In this document: positions 8,302 through 17,799 of the stretch, piece by piece
Layout of the letters: every line of letters starts with the position of its first letter
How positions within the stretch are numbered: the first letter of the stretch is position 1
Assembly (NCBI GenBank): GCA_017618055.1
Contig: JAFZVB010000005.1
Coordinates: 1 to 64,000 of the forward strand
Reading direction: 5' to 3'
DNA: 64,000 nt
Origin: Clostridia bacterium
GTDB taxonomy: Bacteria; Bacillota; Clostridia; Christensenellales; CAG-917
Notes under the pieces: generated by a model
The model's input: the letters and a program-made list of their open reading frames with translations, nothing else
Told to the model about the DNA's origin: nothing
The model's database searches: none
Made by a program: the position numbers and the translations under genes

Positions 8302-11300
8302 TTATTCCTTATCTTCATCTGTAGACTCTTCTTTTTCTTCTTCTACAGTTTCTTCTTGTGCAACTTCTTCCTCTTCTTGAGGTTCTTCCTCTGCACTTTC
8401 TTCTGTTGTCTCATCTTGTTTTGCTTCTTCTTTATCTTCTTGTGCAGGTTTGTTATCCTTCTTCTTTCTGAATACAAACCAATATACACAGAATCCAACA
8501 GCGCCAAGAACTACAACGATTGCAATAACAATACCTGCAATTGCGCCACCAGATAATCCACCCTTTGGAGCATCTTCAAATACTACTGCATATGTTGAGA
8601 AGTGATTTGTTTCAAAGATTACTAAACCATTTTCAAATCTTGCATTCATATCCGTCTTATTTCCATTTGCATCTACAAAGTATACCTTAGCAACTTTGCC
8701 CGCTGGGATTTCTTCACTGAATGGTGCACTAACTGTTGCCTTGCCATTTTCAAATGTAGCACCATCTATTGTGATTTCAAATACTACAACTGCTCCAGCA
8801 ACAACACTAGAAGCATTATCTCCCTTCTTTGTTTCCATAGAAACTTTGATGTTGCTTGCACTTGCTAATGCTGTAATTGCATTCTTGTCTAAGACTATGG
8901 ATTCATTATCTCCAACCTTAATCTCTAAGGATGCACTTGAGTTATCAGCAGCTGCACTCTTGATAATAGAAGTAATATCTGCATTCTTTGCATTTCCTGT
9001 TTCATCTACAGGAATATCTTTTGTATATTCACTAGCACCAGATTCATCTGTCTTAGGTGCTGCTTCTGTAATTGTAACCTCTAAAGTTCTAGAAGCTTGT
9101 AAATAGTTCGTAGATTCAGATGCAAAGATAGTCATCGTATACGTTCCAACGTTCGTGTAAGCGTTGTTGTCGTAAGTTATCATAGATCCTGCATAAGATG
9201 CTGTGGCACCATCAAAAGTGATCACAGAGCCCGTATAAGGCTTTGAAGTAACTATTCCACTTACATCTATAGTTTGTGTTGCCTTAGCAATTGAGAATGC
9301 CTTTGTATTATCTTGTGGCAAGATATAGTTTGCAAGAGCTGGTCCAGAAAGAACCACACTTGCCGTATAGCTACCAGCGTTAGTCTTTGAACCCATAATT
9401 GTAGATGTAATACCGTCTGCCTCTACAAGTCCGTTAATTGTTAATGCTGGTGCATGAGCTTGTCCGTCATATGTGAATTCGGAATCACCCCATGTATAGG
9501 TGATTGCCTTCTTAGCAATACTCCAATTAAATGATGCCTTGCCAGAATAGTTGCCTGTTCCTTTAACTGTAACAGTATATTCTCCTGGATAGATTGCACT
9601 TCTATCTCCACTAACATTGCATGTAATATCTCTTGTTCCAAACTTAACTTCATATGTTGGAGATTGAGATAAACCTGTATATGTAAATGCTGAAGAAGTT
9701 ACTACGATATTTTCTGCAGAAATAGGTCTTGGTGTAACTGTTATATATCCACCGTAACAATCAAATATTTCATAGTTGGCTGATGTTATACCAGAAACAG
9801 TAACTAAATATTCACCTATTGGACTTGCATCTGTATATTCAGTAGTAAATATAGCATTTGTGAAATCTAATACTGCCACAGTATCTGTGCCAAGGAAATC
9901 ATTAGATGTGACAGTATATTGAGGATTTGTAGTACCATATAAAACTGATAAATCCTCTACTATTACATCTAGTCCTGCTTTATTAATAGTCCAAGTAAAT
10001 TTAATAGATCCTTTGAAATTGCCGTTTGCTGTTAAAGTCATTGTATAATTTCCAGCATTTGTTGCTGCTGTTTCACCAGTTGCTGTATAGGTAATATTGT
10101 TACCATTATATCTAAATTCAAAATAAGGCTCTTGTTCAAAACCTGTATAATAGTCTAATGGGAAATAATTAATACATGTTTCATCTACTTCTCTTGGTAA
10201 TACTTCAAAGTATGATGTTTGTTCATCAAATGCAGAAGATACTTCATAGTTATTATTAATGCCTGTTACTACTAAATAATATTTTCCTGCGTCTAATGAA
10301 CCAGATACTCCGTTATATGCAACTGCTGTACCTGTGCCATCAAATTTAGTATTAAATGAGACTAATATAACATCAGTTATTACATGTCCGTTTGTCAAAC
10401 CATATGTGGAGGTTGTTGCTACTCCAAGACAATCATATGGATTACCAAGTTTTGTATTTATAGTTGAACCAGAATCTAAATAATCGAAATTTGGAATTGT
10501 TGTATTTACATTTGTAATAACAATAGGTCTCTTATTTACATTATATCTAGCATAGCCTTGTGTATTTGCAGCGTTTCTAAATGTAACTATATATTTTGAC
10601 CCTTCTACATTTGCTCCAGTAATATCATAACCACCATAACTAGTTGTTGAAGTTACTGAACAAGATAATGTATAAACATCTGCTGGATCATCGTTATTAA
10701 CAATTGCGCTATCATCTGCTGTTAGCGTTGCTGGTGTTTCACCATAGATACTGCTTGCATCATTAATATAAACAGTAATAGATCTCTTTGAAATTGTATA
10801 AACAGGTGTTCCTGATACACCTATACGACTATAATTAATGTTATAGTTTGCACTACTCTTATCATTAATCTTAATGTAATATGTGCCAGGTACTGTTGTA
10901 CTTAAAGATGCATTAGGAATAACATTATCCAAACTATCTGCAATATAGAAGTCAAATAAGTCTGCTTCTTCATCGCCATATACGAATATGTTTACTGCTA
11001 AGCCAGATTTACCAATAGTATAAGACAATGAATCCAAACTGTTACCATATTGTACATTTTTATCTGCCATTACGACTGAAATATATTTAGGTTGTATCTC
11101 ATAATATCCTGGAGTATTATCAGCCTCATTACCTCTGCGATAAGCTACTCTATAATTTGGATTTGTAGATACTGCCTTAATATAATATGTACCAATTCCA
11201 TATTGAGGCAAATTCTCTAATGTAACTTCATTTTGGCATGCTTCCTCTGCATATAATTTTAAAGTAAATACACTTCCATCTGCATTATCATCGCCGATGA

Positions 11301-13635
11301 TTGGATTACCTTGATTATATGAATAGCCATTATATGAGCCATTGGATACATTATAACCATTTGTGAAATTAAATGCTTCACCGTATTCTGATTTTAAATA
11401 TCCTGCGAAACTAGGGTTAGTTCTATCTTTTATTGAAATATTAACATTTCTTGGTGTAACATAGAATTTTGCTCTATTGCCTGCCCAAGTATTGCTATAC
11501 TCTACACCAGTCTGAGCATTTGGATTAGCATAGTAATATACAGTGCAGTTATAATTGTCATTAATTTTATTAATTGTTATAGGATATTCACCATATACTG
11601 TTAAATCATAATCACAAAGGACTTCAATTGCATTCTCAATTGAGTCTCCTGAATATAATGAAGTTATACCCAAAATAGTTACACTGTAGAAATTTGGTAA
11701 TGATGAATTTCCATAACACCAATATTTATCTATGTATTTAATTGAAAGGTATCTTTTTTGAACATATAAATCACCTTGAACAAAAGTGATATCATAGTTT
11801 GTTGCTGTTACACCACTTACTGTTATTTTATAAAGGCCAGATGTGTTCCAATTATCTCCAGCTTGATAATTATAAGAATATTGTAATATACCCTCTAATA
11901 CACTTTCATCATCTGTTCCAACGAATCCAGAATAATTAACGCCATAATTTGATGGCTCGTCACCATAGTTTATAGATTTGTATTTTGCAGTAATTGTTAA
12001 TGGTGCTTTTTCTACTGTCAATGTCCCTGTTGTAAATATTATATTATAATTGTTTGATGTAGCTCCGCTAAGAGTAATTGTATATTCACCAACATCATCA
12101 TATTGATTGTAATTGAATGAATATGTTAGTCCAGAAACATCTATTGCAGTATTAAAGTCATCTCCTTCAACAAGACCATTATATCCATATCCATATGCTA
12201 CTGGTGTCTCTCCATATGTGATTGTATTGTCTTGCGCCATAAAATAGAAAGCTTTCTTATCTATTGTAAAGGTTGCATCTGTTGTATTATATGTATCATT
12301 GTAATTTAATAAACCAGAAATGTATGAGCGAACATAATATGTGCCAGCATTTGTTGGAACTGTTGTTGTCCAATCACCATCTGCTAATTCCGTAGAACTT
12401 GTTGTATTACCCTTTAAAGCATATTTGTTTACTATAACTGCTCTACCTATTTCTGCTTCCTTATTTGAAGATGTTTCTGCGGATACCCAACCATTGAGAT
12501 ATGCGCCTTCTCCTGAAGCACTAATAACTACTGGTTCAGTAATTGCTGTTCCATAAGTCTTGTTACTTACACTTACACTAACATTAATATTTGCTTTAGA
12601 AATTGTCCAAGTGGCATTAAATTCGGCACATTCAACGCCATTATCTATTAATGTAAATAAATCATTTATTTTCTTCCCTGTAGATACGCTACCAGGAGCT
12701 GTATAAGAAGCAGTAGACATATATAATCTTGCTGGATAATCACCAGCGTTTGTTCCATAAGACAAATCTACACCAACATATTCATATGAACTATTAACAT
12801 GAGCATAGTTAATGGTAGACAACCCACTATCTGCACTAAATAATTTTTTAGAAGATAGTTTTGCATATAATTGTTGGGAATCTGTTCTAGCATTATATGT
12901 TTGTTCTTCAAAAACCGGATATAATCTTGCTTTACTAATTTCAAATGGTAAAGGTGCTGTTGTATATTCAAGGTAATTTGTTGTTGTTGCAACTGTTGCC
13001 TTTACCCAATATTGTCCTGGATATGATTTTTCTATGTTCATTTCAGCATCTGCCCATGATGAACCACCATCTGTACTGTATCTCCATGTAATTGCAGCTG
13101 CTACAACATCATCATTTCCATCTGGAAGAGCACCAAATACAACATGGAACTTTTCTGCCAAAGTCGTATCCTCTGCATATTGCCAAAGCCAATCATCACC
13201 AGTTGCTTGTAATACCCAATTTGGTGTTACTTTCTTGATAGAGAAATATATTGAAATTTCAGTATCTGGATTAGGTGATGCATCTGTTGCAATTTTGTAT
13301 TTTGCAACATAATCACCTGCATTAACTGGGTTGTCAATAGGAGTAGACAAATCAGATGCTAAGTAATAATACTCATAATTTGATTGTACTGGCTTAGTGT
13401 TTGCTTCCACTATTGAAGTGGACATATGAGTATCACCATTATAATCAAATGTTATTGGGTATTCTGAACCAGTATACACTACTGAGCCAACTTTGATGGT
13501 ATTATCATATGTACCAGCATTTGCTATACCCTCTCCTTTGTTGAATAATTGCGTTATTGTTAAAGCGGTTGCAACTAATGCAAGAATCATTAAGATGCAC
13601 AATAAGTATAAACGCAAAGAGTTATTTTTTGTCAT
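8302..13635 (-). CDS. Giant MBG-repeat cell-surface protein with C-terminal membrane anchor
   Basis: A 1777-aa exported protein. An N-terminal hydrophobic segment (about residues 8-30) serves as signal. Most of the ectodomain is a string of MBG/MBG_2-type repeats of 75-100 aa, recognisable by Tyr-Gly-(Glu/Asp/Asn), Asn-Ala-Gly-x-Tyr and Asn-Tyr-x-(Ile/Val) signatures. A stalk-like module ending NHFSTYAVVF follows. Then comes a Gly-rich transmembrane helix (about 1690-1715), a Lys/Arg stop-transfer stretch and a roughly 55-residue very acidic tail rich in Glu, Gln and Thr. The ribosome site GGAGGT lies 6 nt before the ATG. There is no LPXTG motif, so it is held by the helix. Likely roles are adhesion or envelope architecture (inference). 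The downstream gene encodes the partner lipoprotein. Confidence 0.8.
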   Translation of the reverse strand: MTKNNSLRLYLLCILMILALVATALTITQLFNKGEGIANAGTYDNTIKVGSVVYTGSEYPITFDYNGDTHMSTSIVEANTKPVQSNYEYYYLASDLSTPIDNPVNAGDYVAKYKIATDASPNPDTEISIYFSIKKVTPNWVLQATGDDWLWQYAEDTTLAEKFHVVFGALPDGNDDVVAAAITWRYSTDGGSSWADAEMNIEKSYPGQYWVKATVATTTNYLEYTTAPLPFEISKARLYPVFEEQTYNARTDSQQLYAKLSSKKLFSADSGLSTINYAHVNSSYEYVGVDLSYGTNAGDYPARLYMSTASYTAPGSVSTGKKINDLFTLIDNGVECAEFNATWTISKANINVSVSVSNKTYGTAITEPVVISASGEGAYLNGWVSAETSSNKEAEIGRAVIVNKYALKGNTTSSTELADGDWTTTVPTNAGTYYVRSYISGLLNYNDTYNTTDATFTIDKKAFYFMAQDNTITYGETPVAYGYGYNGLVEGDDFNTAIDVSGLTYSFNYNQYDDVGEYTITLSGATSNNYNIIFTTGTLTVEKAPLTITAKYKSINYGDEPSNYGVNYSGFVGTDDESVLEGILQYSYNYQAGDNWNTSGLYKITVSGVTATNYDITFVQGDLYVQKRYLSIKYIDKYWCYGNSSLPNFYSVTILGITSLYSGDSIENAIEVLCDYDLTVYGEYPITINKINDNYNCTVYYYANPNAQTGVEYSNTWAGNRAKFYVTPRNVNISIKDRTNPSFAGYLKSEYGEAFNFTNGYNVSNGSYNGYSYNQGNPIIGDDNADGSVFTLKLYAEEACQNEVTLENLPQYGIGTYYIKAVSTNPNYRVAYRRGNEADNTPGYYEIQPKYISVVMADKNVQYGNSLDSLSYTIGKSGLAVNIFVYGDEEADLFDFYIADSLDNVIPNASLSTTVPGTYYIKINDKSSANYNINYSRIGVSGTPVYTISKRSITVYINDASSIYGETPATLTADDSAIVNNDDPADVYTLSCSVTSTTSYGGYDITGANVEGSKYIVTFRNAANTQGYARYNVNKRPIVITNVNTTIPNFDYLDSGSTINTKLGNPYDCLGVATTSTYGLTNGHVITDVILVSFNTKFDGTGTAVAYNGVSGSLDAGKYYLVVTGINNNYEVSSAFDEQTSYFEVLPREVDETCINYFPLDYYTGFEQEPYFEFRYNGNNITYTATGETAATNAGNYTMTLTANGNFKGSIKFTWTINKAGLDVIVEDLSVLYGTTNPQYTVTSNDFLGTDTVAVLDFTNAIFTTEYTDASPIGEYLVTVSGITSANYEIFDCYGGYITVTPRPISAENIVVTSSAFTYTGLSQSPTYEVKFGTRDITCNVSGDRSAIYPGEYTVTVKGTGNYSGKASFNWSIAKKAITYTWGDSEFTYDGQAHAPALTINGLVEADGITSTIMGSKTNAGSYTASVVLSGPALANYILPQDNTKAFSIAKATQTIDVSGIVTSKPYTGSVITFDGATASYAGSMITYDNNAYTNVGTYTMTIFASESTNYLQASRTLEVTITEAAPKTDESGASEYTKDIPVDETGNAKNADITSIIKSAAADNSSASLEIKVGDNESIVLDKNAITALASASNIKVSMETKKGDNASSVVAGAVVVFEITIDGATFENGKATVSAPFSEEIPAGKVAKVYFVDANGNKTDMNARFENGLVIFETNHFSTYAVVFEDAPKGGLSGGAIAGIVIAIVVVLGAVGFCVYWFVFRKKKDNKPAQEDKEEAKQDETTEESAEEEPQEEEEVAQEETVEEEKEESTDEDKE

Positions 13636-13757
13636 AATGCAACCTCCATTATAATCTATAAAAATATTTATAGATATCTTACCATTTGGAAGGTGCTTTG
13701 TACAATAATACTAGAGGGTGATTATGGGGTGAAATTAGTTTATACCTTTAACTATTA

Positions 13758-13797
13758 CAAAAAAAAATACAATGCTTCAACAAAGTGAAACATTGTA
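13758..13797 (-). terminator. Terminator of the coiled-coil protein gene
   Basis: Minus-strand hairpin with TACAATG/CATTGTA outer arms and TTCA/TGAA inner arms (13768-13797), followed by nine T. It lies 26 nt past the stop of the 152-aa gene. Confidence 0.85.
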
Positions 13798-13823
13798 CTA
13801 TGTATATGGCGAAAGGACAATTA

Positions 13824-14282
13824 TTATTTCTCTATTAGAGTTCTTTTCTTTTCAGTGATAATGTTAAGACTATCTACTAAAGTTTTTTCTGCACCATCTA
13901 AGATTTGGAATGCAAGTGCTCTACTTTCATAGTCTGATCTCTTGTAGTTCTCCTCTGCTTCTGTTCTCATTGCAGTTGCATCTTCCTTTGCTCTCTTAAT
14001 AATGTCTGTTTGGTCTACCATCTCTTTGGATTTTGCTACTGCATCTGCTACTAACTTGTCTGCATATGCTTGTGCATCTCCAATGATTTTAGCCTCATTT
14101 TCTTTAATTTGCTTTGCATCTGTTATAACAGCTGGAAAGTTGGATCTTAATCTTGCAATTAAGTCTTGCATACGGCTTCTGTTAACAATAATATCACTTG
14201 GTGAAAATGTTGCTTTTTTTGCCTTTAATACTTCTGCTTCTAATTCGTTTAGTAATGTTTCAAATGTCTCAAATGTGTTCAT
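13824..14282 (-). CDS. Coiled-coil protein resembling a stalk/DivIVA-type protein
   Basis: A 152-aa soluble protein that is almost entirely alpha-helical, with Ala/Lys/Glu heptads from about residue 60 to 150. This resembles the peripheral-stalk b/E subunits of rotary ATPases or short DivIVA-like scaffolds. There is no transmembrane segment and no catalytic motif. The start is supported by AAGGAAG before the ATG. It lies just downstream of rsmD-coaD; a comparable small coiled-coil gene near coaD is familiar in clostridial genomes (recollection, not tested). The function is unknown. A strong terminator follows, and the surface-protein genes beyond it are separate. Confidence 0.55.
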   Translation of the reverse strand: MNTFETFETLLNELEAEVLKAKKATFSPSDIIVNRSRMQDLIARLRSNFPAVITDAKQIKENEAKIIGDAQAYADKLVADAVAKSKEMVDQTDIIKRAKEDATAMRTEAEENYKRSDYESRALAFQILDGAEKTLVDSLNIITEKKRTLIEK

Positions 14283-14394
14283 AATCTTGCTTCCTTTTAT
14301 ATCGTTTTTATTTTCTATGTTTTATTCAATTTTTTTAGTTTTCAAGTATGTATTTTTTAATCTTATTTTATAAGATTACATAGACCGAATTTCG

Positions 14395-14490
14395 ACTTTT
14401 GCACCAATTTTCAAGCGACTTTTATATACTTTTGCACCAATTTTCAAGCGACTTTTATATACTTTTGCACCAATTTTCAAGCGAGTTTTT
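14395..14490. repeat. Tandem repeat of a 33-bp unit, 2.9 copies
   Basis: The unit begins ACTTTTGCACCAATTTTC and continues AAGCGACTTTTATAT. Copies run 14395-14427, 14428-14460 and 14461-about 14490 (last one partial). The first two are identical; the third diverges only at its end. The array abuts the stop codon of rsmD-coaD and lies in the 206-bp gap before the coiled-coil gene. There are no spacers, so it is not a CRISPR array. Its role is unknown. Confidence 0.9.
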
Positions 14491-15502
14491 ATTTTTTCTC
14501 TACTATTTCTTTTACTTTATTTATTGCAGATGGAACTATGCCATCATAATTATTTTCTTTTAATTGCTCTCTACACATTGTGGATGAGATACGCTTTATT
14601 GCTTCTGGCACCTCTACGAAGACCGTATTTGCTCCGTGTTCGTCATTGTACTTTTGCATAAGCATTTCATACTCTTTATCTTCATCGTTTCGTATGGAGC
14701 GTATAAGGGCTTTTGCTCTTAAATCCTTATATAACTCGCAAGCATATTTTTCTGAGAATATAACCTCAACTCTGCCTGCTTTTTTACCTAATTCATTTAT
14801 GCTTTCTTGAATTATCTCTAACCTTTCTTCTGGTGTGAATAGATATTTCTTCTCTTCGTTCACTAAACATGCAATATAGATTTTATCAAATTGCTCTAGT
14901 GCACTCTCTACAATGGCCAAATGTCCTCTTGTAAATGGATCAAATGAACCAGTTACTATTCCAACATTAACCTTGTATATGAAATTGAAGGAAACATTGC
15001 CCATCTCTTTCTCTTTATTAATGTAGTTTGCAGGTAGCGTAATGCTTAGTTTTTCTTTTGTATCATGTTCATAACAAAGTACTCCACCTTCTGCAAGAAT
15101 GTCTCTTTCTATTATGCATTTAACTGCTCTTTCTCCTAATAAGCAATGGTATGGTGCATCTACAAAAATGACATCAAATGGCTTTGTTACACTTTGGAGA
15201 TATAGAAGGTAATCTGATTTAACAACAGTTGTCCCTTCTTCCATTCCTTTTAGGTTCTTATTAATAAAATTAATACTGTCTGGATGATTGTCTACAAAAA
15301 CAACTTCTTTTGCATATCTAGAATTAGCCTCTATTCCTAAGTTTCCTGTTCCTGCGAATAAGTCTAAAACTCTTGCACCTTCAACATAACCTTGGATTAC
15401 ATTGAAAACGGTTTCTTTAATTCTATCCATAGTTGGACGAATTCTGTCATCCTTAGGAATGTTAATAACTCTTCCTCTATACTTTCCAGATATTACTCTC
15501 AT
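14489..15502 (-). CDS. RsmD-CoaD fusion: 16S rRNA m2G966 methyltransferase + phosphopantetheine adenylyltransferase
   Basis: A 337-aa protein joining two enzymes normally encoded by neighbouring genes. Residues 1 to about 170 are RsmD, which methylates G966 of 16S rRNA. They show the SAM-binding FAGTGNLGIEA (49-59) and the catalytic motif DAPY (115-118), where the family usually has DPPY. From about residue 178 the CoaD domain begins, with GSFDPFTRGH (185-194, the T/HxGH nucleotidyl-transfer motif) and ISSTMCRE near 305; it adenylates 4'-phosphopantetheine in CoA synthesis. No stop or frameshift separates the halves. The start overlaps the cyclo-ligase stop by 4 nt (ATGA), indicating translational coupling. 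In other Firmicutes rsmD and coaD are adjacent, which explains how the fusion could arise. Confidence 0.88.
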   Translation of the reverse strand: MRVISGKYRGRVINIPKDDRIRPTMDRIKETVFNVIQGYVEGARVLDLFAGTGNLGIEANSRYAKEVVFVDNHPDSINFINKNLKGMEEGTTVVKSDYLLYLQSVTKPFDVIFVDAPYHCLLGERAVKCIIERDILAEGGVLCYEHDTKEKLSITLPANYINKEKEMGNVSFNFIYKVNVGIVTGSFDPFTRGHLAIVESALEQFDKIYIACLVNEEKKYLFTPEERLEIIQESINELGKKAGRVEVIFSEKYACELYKDLRAKALIRSIRNDEDKEYEMLMQKYNDEHGANTVFVEVPEAIKRISSTMCREQLKENNYDGIVPSAINKVKEIVEKK

Positions 15503-16080
15503 TCTTCCCCACTAAGCTTATTATGTCTTTCTAGTCCGTCTTTGAGTACTCTTTTCTCTGTTACTATTACATCCATTTTGACATCATGTTCCTCGGTTTC
15601 AACTTTCTCAACAAGTCTGCAATCAAAGGCAATGCCTATCTTCTTGCAATCATATTGCTCAAAGAATCTGTCATAATAACCTTTTCCTCTTCCAAGTCTG
15701 TTGCACTCTTTGTCAAAAGCAACCATAGGAACAATAGCTAGGTCAACATAAGGAGCAACTTTGCCTTTTTTAGGTTCTTGTATTCCAAATTCATCTACAC
15801 CAAATTCGGTAAATGGATTAATTATAATTGGCTTCATTGAACCATCTGAATATAACTTTGGAACACAAACAACTTTCTCTAGTGCCATAGCAAGTCCAAT
15901 TAGATCAAAGGTGGAAGGTTCATCTTGCATATTTATATAAATAAATATATTTCTAGCACTTCTAAATGCTTTGCTTGAAATAAGTTCATCTATAATTGCA
16001 TTAGATGCCCATTCCTTTTCCATGTCTGTCATCTTTGCGACACGACTTTTAACCTCTTTTCTAATCTCTGATTTGGTCAT
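15499..16080 (-). CDS. 5-formyltetrahydrofolate cyclo-ligase
   Basis: ATP-dependent conversion of 5-formyl-THF to 5,10-methenyl-THF, returning folate to the one-carbon pool; 193 aa, the normal family length. The signature RLGRGKGYYDRFF near residues 128-140 is the substrate/Mg-ATP-binding loop of the family. Basic Lys/Arg residues at the N-terminus fit the nucleotide site. Its stop overlaps the rsmD-coaD start by 4 nt, and its ATG overlaps the stop of the ACT-domain gene by 1 nt, so it is inside the long operon. The role is housekeeping. Confidence 0.9.
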   Translation of the reverse strand: MTKSEIRKEVKSRVAKMTDMEKEWASNAIIDELISSKAFRSARNIFIYINMQDEPSTFDLIGLAMALEKVVCVPKLYSDGSMKPIIINPFTEFGVDEFGIQEPKKGKVAPYVDLAIVPMVAFDKECNRLGRGKGYYDRFFEQYDCKKIGIAFDCRLVEKVETEEHDVKMDVIVTEKRVLKDGLERHNKLSGEE

Positions 16081-16463
16081 TATTTAAGTAAATCCTCTGC
16101 TTCCTTAATTTTTTCTGTTTTGATAAGGATTAATGCCTTTCCATCTTTTCTTGAATAAGAATAAATGTACTCAATATCAATCTTATTTGCTGCAAGCTTT
16201 TCTAACGTTTTAGAAAGTTCTCCAGCTTCATCAGCAACTTCTACTCCAACTAAACTTGTAATTGTAGAAATAAAGCCCTTCTCTTGAAGAATCTTTTGAG
16301 CCTTTTCATTGTCTGAAGTGAGCATTCTAACTATGCCGTACTCTGCTGTATCTGCAATATTTAAACTTTCAATGTTGATACCATTAGAGCCTAATGTTTT
16401 GATGATTGGCAATAATTTTCCTACTTCGTTTTGTGAATATACTGCTAGTTGATTAATTATCAT
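16080..16463 (-). CDS. Tandem ACT-domain protein
   Basis: A 127-aa protein made of two ACT regulatory folds (about 1-65 and 70-127) and nothing else. The first has the ACT pattern beta-strand, Gly-x-Leu, helix, then NIESLNIADT. The second shows LEKLAANKIDIEYIYSYS. ACT pairs bind amino acids, and stand-alone versions like this often lie beside paaK and iorAB, where they probably sense aromatic amino acids (association known; ligand inferred). GGGGAGG precedes the ATG. The gene lies 15 nt downstream of paaK. Confidence 0.8.
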   Translation of the reverse strand: MIINQLAVYSQNEVGKLLPIIKTLGSNGINIESLNIADTAEYGIVRMLTSDNEKAQKILQEKGFISTITSLVGVEVADEAGELSKTLEKLAANKIDIEYIYSYSRKDGKALILIKTEKIKEAEDLLK

Positions 16464-16478
16464 AGTTAAATCCTCCCC

Positions 16479-17786
16479 TTATTCAATTACTCTGTTGTCT
16501 ATTGTTCTCTTTGTCTTTCCTTCGGAAAGTGGAACTTCTCCAGGTGCACAAAGTGTGATCTTTGCTGCAATACCAATTGCAGATGTTACTTCGTGATCTA
16601 CCTTCTTTCTAAGTTTCTCAATATCTTTGATTTGGTCTGAGAAATACTTTGGATTCATCTCAACCCTAATTTCTAAGGTATCTAATAATCCTTCTCTTTC
16701 CACAACTAATAAATAGTGAGATCCGTTCAATTCTTCTATCTTTACTAAAGCAGATTCGATTTGAGATGGGAATACGTTAACTCCTCTAATAATTAACATA
16801 TCATCTGTTCTACCTGTTACTCTGCTCATTCTAACTATTGTTCTTCCACAGGTTGGACATACTCCATGTGTTATGGAACAAAGGTCTCTTGTTCTGTATC
16901 TAATAAGAGGTACACCTTGCTTTCTTAGTGTTGTAAACACTAATTCGCCTCTAACACCATCTGGAACTGGTTCTAATGTGTTAACGTCTACAACCTCTGG
17001 ATAGAATAAATCTTCTTGTACGTGTAATTCTTCTGCACCACAGTTCATAGATACTCCAGGACCACTAATTTCACTTAATCCGTAAATGTCATAAGCTTTG
17101 AGATGTAACTTCTCCTCTATCTTCTCTTTCATTCCTAAGGACCATGGCTCGGCACCGAAGACACCAATTCTAAGTTTGAAATTATCTATGCTTAAGTTAG
17201 GATCTTTCTCAATTGCTTCTCCAAGGAATAATGCATAAGATGGTGTACAACAAAGAACTGTTGCACCAAAGTCTTTCATGAGTTGTAATTGTCTTTGTGT
17301 ATTACCTGTTGAACAAGGCACTACTGCACATCCCATTAACTCGCCACCATAATGAGCACCAAGACCACCTGTAAAGAGTCCATATCCATATGAAATATGG
17401 ATTATATCATCTTTTGTTACACCAGCAATTTCAAGAGATCTTGCAAATGCTTCAGACCAGTCATCTAAGTCTCTTTGTGTGTAACCAACGGTTGTGAGCT
17501 TGCCTGTTGTACCAGAACTTGCATGTATACGTACTATGTCTTTCATTGGGCAAGCGAAGAATCCGAATGGATAATTCTCTCTTAAATCATGCTTTGTTGT
17601 GAATGGTAACTTTGTTATGTCTTTAATAGACTTAATATCTTCTGGCTTTACACCAGCTTCGTCCATCTTTGCACGATATGCCTTTTGATTCTCATATGCG
17701 TACTTAACTTCTGCAACAAGTCTCTCACTTTGCAATTTTTCCATATCTTCTCTAGACATGGTCATTATTTGTTCATACTTTCCCAT
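16479..17786 (-). CDS. paaK: Phenylacetate-CoA ligase
   Basis: A 435-aa AMP-forming adenylate enzyme that activates phenylacetate or related arylacetates (for example indole-3-acetate) to CoA thioesters. The phosphate-binding loop SSGTTGK lies near residues 90-96, the adenylation core motif YGLSE near 236-240, and the C-terminal subdomain begins at TGRTDDMLIIRG. A Cys pair (CPTCG) in the linker is common in anaerobe PaaK. AAAGGAG precedes the ATG. It follows iorB by 13 nt. The cluster would convert aromatic amino-acid-derived keto acids and aryl acids to and from CoA thioesters, as in peptide-fermenting anaerobes. The exact substrate cannot be read from sequence. Confidence 0.88.
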   Translation of the reverse strand: MGKYEQIMTMSREDMEKLQSERLVAEVKYAYENQKAYRAKMDEAGVKPEDIKSIKDITKLPFTTKHDLRENYPFGFFACPMKDIVRIHASSGTTGKLTTVGYTQRDLDDWSEAFARSLEIAGVTKDDIIHISYGYGLFTGGLGAHYGGELMGCAVVPCSTGNTQRQLQLMKDFGATVLCCTPSYALFLGEAIEKDPNLSIDNFKLRIGVFGAEPWSLGMKEKIEEKLHLKAYDIYGLSEISGPGVSMNCGAEELHVQEDLFYPEVVDVNTLEPVPDGVRGELVFTTLRKQGVPLIRYRTRDLCSITHGVCPTCGRTIVRMSRVTGRTDDMLIIRGVNVFPSQIESALVKIEELNGSHYLLVVEREGLLDTLEIRVEMNPKYFSDQIKDIEKLRKKVDHEVTSAIGIAAKITLCAPGEVPLSEGKTKRTIDNRVIE

Positions 17787-17799
17787 TTTTTCTCCTTTA

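Noticed and set aside
7918..8556. 212-codon plus-strand frame with hydrophobic Phe/Cys-rich product
   Set aside because: It is antisense to the two MBG surface genes, has no ribosome site, and its Phe/Leu-rich end is the complement of the acidic Glu-rich tail and signal peptide.
14395..14490. CRISPR array
   Set aside because: Units are directly adjacent with no spacers, only about three copies, and no cas genes are in the window.
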